Positions 59,957 to 63,918 of a stretch of DNA of 63,918 nt are shown here, piece by piece. This DNA comes from a virus: positions 1-63,918 of the IMG/VR virus record IMGVR_UViG_3300021138_000025. One strand, written 5' to 3'. The notes beneath the pieces are model-generated. The model was not told where the DNA came from. It did not search any database and saw only the letters and a program-made list of their open reading frames with translations. A program made the translations under genes and the position numbers. Numbering within the stretch: position 1 is the stretch's first letter; each line of letters starts with the position of its first letter.

Positions 59957-60144
59957 TGCAAATTAAAGATAAGCTAGTCAAGGTGAACGATAATTTCAGT
60001 GTTCTAATGTATGATAACGGTTTCATGATTGAGATCGCTGGACGTGATCGCAATGATAATTGGGCGACCGCAAAAATTATGGCACATGATATTGAAGAAC
60101 TGATTGTTCTTATTAAAGAAGCAATAACCATTACGAGAGATTAA
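59956..60144 (+). CDS. Small protein of unknown function
   Basis: The start is the ATG overlapping the preceding TGA (TGATG), behind AGGAGAGG. The 62-residue protein alternates beta and helix: KLVKVNDNFSVLMYDNGFMI, EIAGRDRNDNWATAKIMAHD and IEELIVLIKEAITI. This looks like a compact domain of small phage early proteins. Not recognised. Confidence 0.55.
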   Translation: MQIKDKLVKVNDNFSVLMYDNGFMIEIAGRDRNDNWATAKIMAHDIEELIVLIKEAITITRD

Positions 60145-60145
60145 A

Positions 60146-60319
60146 ATGGATAACGTACAGATTCAACTCCAAGACCAAACTGGTAACTGGCGTACTTATC
60201 AAGTTACATTGAATCACTCGCAATATATTATTTCTGGGATGCGTAGTCTTGCATCTCAATTCCCTAATCAACGTGTAAGAGCGGTTGATATGAACGGACG
60301 ATTACTTGACATTCTTTGA
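60146..60319 (+). CDS. Very small early protein
   Basis: A 57-residue frame, ATG 60146, two bases after the previous stop. The sequence starts MDNVQIQLQDQTGNWRTYQV and contains YIISGMRSLASQFPNQRVRA followed by VDMNGRLLDIL. The QDQTGNWRTY ... RVRAVDxxGRLxDI pattern is known to me from small phage proteins without function. The frame matches its neighbours in codon use and ends ten bases before a promoter. Confidence 0.6.
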   Translation: MDNVQIQLQDQTGNWRTYQVTLNHSQYIISGMRSLASQFPNQRVRAVDMNGRLLDIL

Positions 60320-60328
60320 AAAAAAGTG

Positions 60329-60357
60329 TTGACTTTTGTCTTTTTCTATAGTAAGAT
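60329..60357 (+). promoter_or_regulatory. Sigma-70-like promoter, weaker -10
   Basis: TTGACT at 60329-60334, 17-base spacer, TAAGAT at 60352-60357. The -10 departs from consensus, but the AGTGTTGACTTTT context is the same as at other promoters. It serves the helix-turn-helix gene at 60385. Confidence 0.6.
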
Positions 60358-60384
60358 TACTAAATAATGTGAATGGAGAAACTA

Positions 60385-60642
60385 ATGACGACTAATCTAC
60401 AAAAGGTGTACGAAGCTCTTGTTGTAAACGGTGAAGAACTCACCGCAAAGCAGATCTCTGCACGTTATAATATCGCTAACCCACATGATGCTGTTTATCA
60501 GCTTCGTATGAAGGGCTATTCGATTTATAAGAATGAACATACGAATTCAAAGGGACACGTTACTAACAAGTATCGTTTTGGAACACCGTCCCGCAATGTT
60601 ATCGCTGCAGGCTACAAAGCACTCGCAGCGGGTCTCGTCTAA
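60385..60642 (+). CDS. Winged-helix DNA-binding protein
   Basis: The start is ATG 60385 behind ATGGAGAAACTA; the ATG twelve bases upstream is part of that ribosome site. The 85-residue protein has a winged helix-turn-helix pattern: VYEALVVNGEELTAKQISAR, YNIANPHDAVYQLRMKGYS (recognition helix) and IYKNEHTNSKGHVTNKYRF (wing). It stands alone between its own promoter and a terminator, so it is probably a regulator expressed early. Target unknown. Confidence 0.7.
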   Translation: MTTNLQKVYEALVVNGEELTAKQISARYNIANPHDAVYQLRMKGYSIYKNEHTNSKGHVTNKYRFGTPSRNVIAAGYKALAAGLV

Positions 60643-60666
60643 AGAATCCCAAAATTTGGGTCTTTG

Positions 60667-60694
60667 AGGCGGGATGAAAATCCCGCCTTTTTTA
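60667..60694 (+). terminator. Rho-independent terminator with GAAA tetraloop
   Basis: AGGCGGGAT (60667-60675), loop GAAA, ATCCCGCCT (60680-60688), followed by T-rich DNA. A weaker hairpin (CCCAAA/TTTGGG with outer AAAGA/TCTTT) lies just upstream at 60641-60665. Confidence 0.85.
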
Positions 60695-60710
60695 TTGTTG
60701 AAAATAGTTG

Positions 60711-60738
60711 TTGACTTATTTTCAATTTACGGTATAAT
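60711..60738 (+). promoter_or_regulatory. Sigma-70-like promoter of the RNA region
   Basis: TTGACT at 60711-60716, 16-base spacer, TATAAT at 60733-60738. No terminator is seen between it and the tRNA block, so it probably drives the structured RNA and tRNAs downstream. Confidence 0.75.
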
Positions 60739-60740
60739 GA

Positions 60741-61134
60741 TACTTGTGATGCTGTTTGACATTGTTAGAGAGAAAAGATAACTTCGGTTATCTCTTCATA
60801 GATACTACACGGGGTACCGCCTATGGACGCATAGGCTAATGAGCGATTGGGCCATCATGCCGCTCTAAGACAACCTGACCAATGGCTAATGACGGCTGCA
60901 ACCGACTCAGAAATTTGGTTTTATGTAGTATCTTTGAAGAGATAAAAGAGTTTTGGAAGGTACTGGCTAGGCGCTGGTATCTGTATTCCCTGGCAGGAGT
61001 ACGAACGAGGGATGCCAGTCTTTCTAGTAGCCAAATAACTAATTGTAGCAGTATGGCACTGCTGGTGAAGCACCTACGGAGATGGTAGGAAAGCAGATGA
61101 GAAATCATCTAACAAAACAAATGCCAATCAATTT
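60741..61134 (+). ncRNA. Candidate large structured non-coding RNA
   Basis: No convincing gene lies here, but the stretch is packed with helices. A 21-base inverted repeat (60789-60809 with 60924-60944, one mismatch) encloses about 115 bases. Inside are a hairpin GCCTATG/CATAGGC with GACG loop (60819-60836), GAGCG/CGCTC (60841-60865) and an AACC-TGA/TCA-GGTT stem. Upstream, GATAAC/GTTATC with UUCG loop (60777-60792) shares bases with the long stem and could compete with it. Downstream are AGCAGT/ACTGCT (61047-61063), GGTG/CACC and AGATGA/TCATCT with GAAA loop (61095-61110). Large ornate RNAs of the GOLLD and ROOL classes lie near phage tRNAs, so membership in such a class is a possibility. 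Confidence 0.6.
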
Positions 61135-61210
61135 GCGGTCTTAGTGTTGAGGGTCAGCACATGAGTTTGTGGCACTCAAAGAACTGGTTCGATCCCAGTA
61201 GACCGTACCA
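61135..61210 (+). tRNA. tRNA-His (GTG)
   Basis: Cloverleaf of 76 bases: acceptor GCGGTCT/AGACCGT, D stem GTGT/GCAC, anticodon stem TGAGT/ACTCA with loop TTGTGGC, T arm ACTGG-TTCGATC-CCAGT, discriminator A and encoded CCA. There is no G-1, position 72 is U (G1-U72) and 73 is A. This is the identity set of the Caulobacter-type alphaproteobacterial tRNA-His. Confidence 0.9.
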
Positions 61211-61377
61211 AAGAATTGCAGGGGATGGATACCTGTAAATCACCGATGACAAGAGTTGTGTATTGATTATCGGGTATAGTCGCAGCCACTGGGGTCTGCT
61301 TGACACAACCGTCTTATCCAATGAACCTACTCCGCGAAAAGGGAGATGCTGGATGGCAGTAACCAGCAACGAATTTA

Positions 61378-61470
61378 GGGTGAGTTGATGCTATGGCGTG
61401 TGCATCCCCGGACTGTAAATCCGGTCCTTACAGGTAAACAATGTTGGTTCGACTCCAACCTCACCCACCA
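61378..61470 (+). tRNA. tRNA-Tyr (GTA)
   Basis: A type II tRNA of 93 bases. Acceptor GGGTGAG/CTCACCC, anticodon stem CCGGA/TCCGG with loop CTGTAAA, long variable arm, T arm GTTGG-TTCGACT-CCAAC and encoded CCA. The 167 bases before it contain short hairpins such as TGCTGG/CCAGCA (61347-61368) but no gene. Confidence 0.9.
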
Positions 61471-61476
61471 TTACAC

Positions 61477-61552
61477 GAACCCATAGCACAATTGGTGGTG
61501 CAAGATGCTTTTAACTTCTAGGTTACAGGTTCAAATCCTGTTGGGTTCACCA
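61477..61552 (+). tRNA. tRNA-Lys (TTT)
   Basis: Seventy-six bases. Acceptor GAACCCA/TGGGTTC, D stem GCAC/GTGC, anticodon arm AGATG-CTTTTAA-CTTCT, T arm ACAGG-TTCAAAT-CCTGT and encoded CCA. The anticodon stem has one T-T mismatch at 30-40. Confidence 0.85.
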
Positions 61553-61754
61553 ATGTTGTGTTGGTCGAGATTCCATTAACACTCGACAAGTCCTAGTCTG
61601 CCTGTAGTATACTGCAGTTTAGATCGGGCACCAAAGTTTGCTTCCATGAACTAATTGCTTCTAGTACTGGTACCGGAAAAAAGCATTGCCCAAGTTCTCC
61701 TCGTCGTGGGGAGTATGTAGGTTGGAATCCTACTGGGAGCTCCTAACTAAATAT
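61553..61754 (+). ncRNA. Structured RNA or degenerate tRNA-like region
   Basis: No coding frame, but successive helices: TCGAG/CTCGA, CTGTAG/CTGCAG, and a long pairing in which GGGCA and TGCTT on one side match AAGCA and TGCCC on the other. Near the end there is a T-arm-like GTAGG-TTGGAAT-CCTAC followed by TGGGAGC, which can pair either with GCTTCCA or with AGTTCTC upstream. No acceptable anticodon arm results, so it is a decayed tRNA or a separate small RNA rather than a working tRNA. Confidence 0.45.
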
Positions 61755-61831
61755 GGACTACTAGCTCAATAGGTTAGAGCATCTGACTCTTAATCAGAGG
61801 GTTCGCAGTTCGATTCTGCGGTAGTCTACCA
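61755..61831 (+). tRNA. tRNA-Lys (CTT)
   Basis: Seventy-seven bases. Acceptor GGACTAC/GTAGTCT with G1-U72, D stem GCTC/GAGC, anticodon arm TCTGA-CTCTTAA-TCAGA, T arm CGCAG-TTCGATT-CTGCG and encoded CCA. Confidence 0.92.
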
Positions 61832-61844
61832 ATTTGGAGATGTT

Positions 61845-62486
61845 ATGGCAAATATCGGCATTTATAAACACCATCCTTACTGTTCTGAACAATCTTCTTC
61901 TGGTGTTGTAGATGCTATAAACCATTTCCATAAATGTAGTTATTTTAATGAAACTGATATTACTCCTGAGTTTTTAAGTCAATTTGATATGATAATATTT
62001 CCTGGAGGTATTGGTGACTCAGAAGAATTCTTTAATTTATTTCATTGGAGAAAAGCTGCAATAGTAAATGATTATGTAAAATCTGGAGGAAAATATCTTG
62101 GAATATGCATGGGTGCTTATTGGGCTGGTTCTCGTTACTTTGATATTATCGATAGCTTAGATGCAGTTCAATATATTAAACAGCCTGATGCATTAATAAA
62201 ACGTAGTTATGGAACTGTTGTCCCAGTAATGTGGGAAGGTAATAATGAAATAATATATTTCTATGACGGATGTACTTTTGATGGAGACATATCTAAAGCA
62301 CAAATCATAGGAAGTTATGGTTCGGGTCATCCTGCTGCGATAATTCAAGGTAATATAGGTTTGATTGGTCCGCATCCAGAGGCAAATGAGTTTTGGTTTG
62401 ATACATGGAAATATATGCCAGATTATTTTCATCGTGGTCACCATCATAAGTTGCTAAGAGAGTTTGTTAATAAATTGCTTAGATAG
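61845..62486 (+). CDS. Class I amidotransferase-like protein (biotin-protein-ligase N-terminal type)
   Basis: A 213-residue protein in the tRNA block, started from ATG 61845 behind TTTGGAGATGTT. The flavodoxin-like glutaminase fold is visible: FDMIIFPGGIGDSEEFFNLF, YVKSGGKYLGICMGAYWAGS with nucleophile-elbow Cys88, and GLIGPHPEANEFWFD with the His-x-Glu pair. This resembles the domain annotated BPL_N at the start of some biotin-protein ligases. No partner synthetase is attached. Its last 10 bases are the first 10 of tRNA-Phe. Whether it joins the modification cluster or acts elsewhere is unknown. Confidence 0.7.
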   Translation: MANIGIYKHHPYCSEQSSSGVVDAINHFHKCSYFNETDITPEFLSQFDMIIFPGGIGDSEEFFNLFHWRKAAIVNDYVKSGGKYLGICMGAYWAGSRYFDIIDSLDAVQYIKQPDALIKRSYGTVVPVMWEGNNEIIYFYDGCTFDGDISKAQIIGSYGSGHPAAIIQGNIGLIGPHPEANEFWFDTWKYMPDYFHRGHHHKLLREFVNKLLR

Positions 62487-62552
62487 CTCAGTTGGTAGAG
62501 CAGTGGTTTGAAGAACCACGTGTCGGCGGTTCGACCCCGTCTCTAAGCACCA
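62477..62552 (+). tRNA. tRNA-Phe (GAA)
   Basis: Seventy-six bases. Acceptor GCTTAGA/TCTAAGC, D stem GCTC/GAGC, anticodon arm GTGGT-TTGAAGA-ACCAC, T arm GGCGG-TTCGACC-CCGTC and encoded CCA. The T8-A9-G10 of the tRNA is the stop codon of the preceding gene. Confidence 0.92.
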
Positions 62553-62566
62553 TATAGGAGTATATC

Positions 62567-62779
62567 ATGTTTACTGTTGAAGAAGTATTACAATGGCAAG
62601 GGATCAGCGTTGTTGATAGTCTTGTAGCTACTGATTTGTGTAAGTCTAAATCAGATGCTCGACGTATGATTGATCAGGGTGCCATCAAAGTAGATGATAT
62701 GAAAGTGACTGATCATAATGCTGTTGTATTGTTCAGTCCAGATAAAACAAAACATATTTTAGTACAAATTGGCGCATAG
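62567..62779 (+). CDS. Small S4-like RNA-binding protein
   Basis: A 70-residue protein with a ribosome site ATAGGAGTATATC. The segment VVDSLVATDLCKSKSDARRM IDQGAIKVDD in the middle has the S4 signature (SKSxARRxIxxGxIxVD), as in the C-terminal domain of TyrRS and other RNA-binding proteins; the rest is a short extension. It is probably an RNA-binding protein, perhaps for one of the surrounding tRNAs or structured RNAs. Its last 10 bases overlap tRNA-Ile. Confidence 0.75.
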   Translation: MFTVEEVLQWQGISVVDSLVATDLCKSKSDARRMIDQGAIKVDDMKVTDHNAVVLFSPDKTKHILVQIGA

Positions 62780-62847
62780 CTCAGCCTGATTAGAGCATTC
62801 GACTGATAATCGAAAGGTCGTTGGTTTAAATCCAACTGTGCCAACCA
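62770..62847 (+). tRNA. tRNA-Ile (GAT)
   Basis: Seventy-eight bases. Acceptor TGGCGCA/TGTGCCA, D stem GCTC/GAGC, anticodon arm TTCGA-CTGATAA-TCGAA, T arm GTTGG-TTTAAAT-CCAAC and encoded CCA. T8-A9-G10 again supplies the stop of the upstream gene. Confidence 0.88.
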
Positions 62848-62851
62848 AAGT

Positions 62852-62954
62852 TTGCCAACAGTGAGGTCATGAATTCACTGGCCGTTCGTCTATAGGAATA
62901 GGATACAACTGCGGAGTCGGTTGAGAGATGGGTTCGATCCCCATACGGTGGCAA
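62852..62954 (+). ncRNA. tRNA-like RNA with a hairpin inserted in the acceptor stem
   Basis: The 3' part has a good D-arm-like segment (TCGTCTATAGG), a possible anticodon stem CAACT/GGTTG with an 8-base loop, and a clear T arm ATGGG-TTCGATC-CCCAT. The acceptor 3' strand ACGG-TGGCAA pairs with CCGT (62882-62885) and, across an inserted hairpin CAGTGA/TCACTG, with TTGCCA (62852-62857). No CCA is encoded. It may be a decayed tRNA or a distinct tRNA-like element. Confidence 0.5.
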
Positions 62955-62963
62955 TTTAATCAT

Positions 62964-63038
62964 GGTGGGCTCGTCTATCGGCTAGGACTCTTGATTTTCG
63001 CTCAAGCAAGAGGGGTTCGACTCCCCTGCTCACTACCA
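62964..63038 (+). tRNA. tRNA-Glu (TTC)
   Basis: Seventy-five bases. Acceptor GGTGGGC/GCTCACT with G1-U72, anticodon arm CTTGA-TTTTCGC-TCAAG, T arm AGGGG-TTCGACT-CCCCT and encoded CCA. Confidence 0.9.
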
Positions 63039-63045
63039 ATACTAA

Positions 63046-63124
63046 CAGCGTGTAGGGAAGTCTGGCCGTTCCCGCAAGTCTTGGACACTTGAGATCGATG
63101 GTTCAAATCCATCCACGCTGACCA
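63046..63124 (+). tRNA. tRNA-Pro (TGG)
   Basis: Seventy-nine bases. Acceptor CAGCGTG/CACGCTG, D stem GGGA/TCCC, anticodon arm CAAGT-CTTGGAC-ACTTG, T arm GATGG-TTCAAAT-CCATC and encoded CCA. Confidence 0.9.
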
Positions 63125-63128
63125 CATA

Positions 63129-63208
63129 GGCAGACCCACCGTGGCCCCGTGACGCGATTACTGCCTCCGCCATACGCGAAACGTGGGATGGGCTGCGTAT
63201 GCGGGGTT
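63129..63208 (+). ncRNA. Short GC-rich structured RNA
   Basis: GGCAG/CTGCC and a perfect CATACGC/GCGTATG stem are visible in a stretch that is clearly richer in G+C than its surroundings. A strong terminator follows directly. No coding frame. It may be the 3' end of the tRNA transcript or a separate small RNA. Confidence 0.4.
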
Positions 63209-63250
63209 TGGTGGTTTTCCTGACACAAGAAAAACCACCACTTTATTTTT
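63209..63250 (+). terminator. Terminator, probably bidirectional
   Basis: Perfect ten-base stem TGGTGGTTTT (63209-63218) / AAAACCACCA (63231-63240), then CTTTATTTTT. It ends the + strand tRNA transcript and sits right behind the stop of the convergent - strand gene. Confidence 0.8.
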
Positions 63251-63572
63251 ATTTCTTTTTTTCTAGTTTAGCGACGATAGCTTTTAGGCTAGCATGATCT
63301 TCTCTAATGTCTGCAAGAATTTCTACAAGATGTTCGTGATCTTCTTCTGCACGTTCTTCTGCTGCTTTACCAGCAAGGTTTTGGCCTACCATAATAAGAG
63401 GTAGTGCAACAAGCTGGATAATACCGCCAGATACGTAAAATACAAAATCTTGTAGAGATGGTATTACAGTTGGTAACATTGACCAGATAAAAAAGAAATA
63501 TACGCACCAAATGCTTGACATCCAAGCAACAGTTTTAAGAGCAATTGAGTCATTAATTTTAGATAAGTTCAT
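63249..63572 (-). CDS. Small membrane protein with C-terminal coiled coil
   Basis: The only clear - strand gene. I take the ATG at 63572 (read leftwards) because a ribosome site AAGGAGAATAAAA precedes it; the longer frame runs through the tRNA genes and is not credible. The 107-residue protein has two hydrophobic segments (about residues 12-33 and 42-62: MSSIWCVYFFFIWSMLPTVI and VSGGIIQLVALPLIMVGQ) and then a charged helix (AAEERAEEDHEHLVEILADI). A membrane-anchored protein is likely. Candidates are a host-takeover or superinfection factor; no family is recognised with certainty. A GATAAATA box at 63597-63606 on the same strand may be its late promoter. Confidence 0.65.
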   Translation of the reverse strand: MNLSKINDSIALKTVAWMSSIWCVYFFFIWSMLPTVIPSLQDFVFYVSGGIIQLVALPLIMVGQNLAGKAAEERAEEDHEHLVEILADIREDHASLKAIVAKLEKKK

Positions 63573-63610
63573 TTTTATTCTCCTTAATAAGGTTATTTGA
63601 TATTTATCTG

Positions 63611-63638
63611 TTGACTTATTCTCTAAATAAGGTATACT
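63611..63638 (+). promoter_or_regulatory. Sigma-70-like promoter for tRNA-Asn and tRNA-Thr
   Basis: TTGACT at 63611-63616, 16-base spacer, TATACT at 63633-63638, about 17 bases before tRNA-Asn. It restarts + strand transcription after the terminator and the divergent gene. Confidence 0.75.
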
Positions 63639-63654
63639 AAGTAATATAGAGTTT

Positions 63655-63729
63655 TGGGAAGTGGCGCAGCGGTAGCGCAGGTGACTGTTAATCACTTGGT
63701 CGTAGGTTCGAATCCTACCTTTCCAGCCA
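63655..63729 (+). tRNA. tRNA-Asn (GTT)
   Basis: Seventy-five bases. Acceptor TGGGAAG/CTTTCCA, D stem GCGC/GCGC, anticodon arm GGTGA-CTGTTAA-TCACT, T arm GTAGG-TTCGAAT-CCTAC, discriminator G and encoded CCA. Confidence 0.92.
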
Positions 63730-63734
63730 ATTCT

Positions 63735-63810
63735 GCCCTTATAGCTCATTTGGTAGAGCAGTTGCTTTGTAAGCATCAGGTGGTCAGTTCGAATCCGACT
63801 GGGGGCACCA
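63735..63810 (+). tRNA. tRNA-Thr (TGT)
   Basis: Seventy-six bases. Acceptor GCCCTTA/TGGGGGC, D stem GCTC/GAGC, anticodon arm GTTGC-TTTGTAA-GCATC, T arm GTCAG-TTCGAAT-CCGAC and encoded CCA. The anticodon stem and T stem each contain one mismatch. Confidence 0.85.
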
Positions 63811-63814
63811 TACT

Positions 63815-63903
63815 GTAGCGAAAGGGTGGCGTCCACCGTTCAGACCTCTATGCCCTATGCTGGCCAGCATCTATCGGGAGTGATTAGAGAAAAGAGCCGC
63901 TAC
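63815..63903 (+). ncRNA. Structured RNA closed by GTAGCG/CGCTAC
   Basis: An outer six-base stem (63815-63820 with 63898-63903) encloses GGTGG/CCACC and the palindrome ATGCTGG/CCAGCAT. No coding frame, no T arm. It follows tRNA-Thr closely and probably belongs to the same transcript. Confidence 0.45.
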
Positions 63904-63918
63904 ATTGAGTCGCTGTCA

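Noticed and set aside
60836-61369. Short open frames on both strands in the RNA region (for example 60882-61088 + and 61154-61369 -)
   Set aside because: Unlike real genes here they lack ribosome sites and cross tRNA-His and strong hairpins; the stem pairing explains the region better.
61553-61754. Group I intron or ordinary tRNA in this gap
   Set aside because: No split tRNA halves flank it, and no cloverleaf with a 7-base anticodon loop and T33 could be built; left as structured RNA.
63573-63836. Extended - strand frame upstream of the membrane protein start
   Set aside because: It runs antisense through tRNA-Asn and tRNA-Thr. The ATG at 63572 has a good ribosome site and begins the recognisable membrane protein.

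Overview
The window is 63.9 kb of an AT-rich T4-superfamily myovirus genome. Nearly every gene lies on the + strand, and they are tightly packed: many stop and start codons overlap as ATGA or TAATG. The head, neck and tail genes run in the T4/cyanophage order 13-14-15-16-17-18-19-20-(67-like)-21-22-23. The structural proteins look closer to the cyanophage/marine branch than to coliphage T4. The host is probably an alphaproteobacterium. The phage tRNA-His lacks G-1 and has U72 and A73, the identity set known from the Caulobacter-type subgroup of alphaproteobacteria. The phage also carries many tRNAs, as expected for an AT-rich phage in a GC-rich host.

Layout. (1) 1-9.8 kb: end of a tail fibre gene, a gp8-like baseplate wedge protein, and two very large baseplate/tail structural proteins (DUF4815 type and its partner). 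(2) 9.8-24.4 kb: a large adhesin/fibre bank of about 16 small to medium genes. They are rich in Asn, Ser, Thr and Gly and share N-terminal and C-terminal modules; four are glycine-rich and may be receptor-binding tips, one has a LamG-like domain and one a GLEYA/PA14-like domain. (3) 24.4-38.9 kb: neck, terminase, tail sheath and tube, portal, prohead core and protease, scaffold and major capsid protein. (4) 38.9-43.6 kb: a GIY-YIG endonuclease in its own terminator-flanked cassette, a tail-tube-like protein, uvsY, a second GIY-YIG endonuclease, uvsW and the late sigma factor gp55. (5) 43.6-48.8 kb: gp47/gp46 recombination nuclease, a 2OG-Fe(II) oxygenase, peptide deformylase and a MazG-like pyrophosphohydrolase. 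(6) 48.9-56.3 kb: a predicted DNA hypermodification cluster containing a TET/JBP-like dioxygenase, class II glutamine amidotransferase, amidoligase, GNAT, GIY-YIG/ParB fusion, amino acid:DNA transferase (alpha-glutamyl/putrescinyl-thymine pyrophosphorylase family), P-loop hydroxymethylpyrimidine-DNA kinase and a GT-A glycosyltransferase. (7) 56.4-60.6 kb: sliding clamp (gp45), clamp loader (gp44/gp62), RegA and small early proteins. (8) 60.7-63.9 kb: an RNA region with ten recognisable tRNAs (His, Tyr, two Lys, Phe, Ile, Glu, Pro, Asn, Thr), tRNA-like elements, a large structured non-coding RNA and three small genes.

Two promoter classes are visible. TATAAATA boxes, the T4 late-promoter consensus, precede structural genes and fit the encoded gp55. 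TTGACT-(16-17)-TATAAT boxes resemble host sigma-70 promoters and precede replication/recombination, DNA-modification and tRNA genes. At gene 44 the sigma-70-like -10 box sits in the loop of the preceding terminator hairpin.

The most notable system is the modification cluster. A TET/JBP enzyme could make 5-hydroxymethylpyrimidines in the DNA, the kinase could activate them, the transferase could attach an amino acid, and the amidoligase, amidotransferase, acetyltransferase and glycosyltransferase could elaborate the adduct. All functions are inferred from sequence reading alone; no database search was run.
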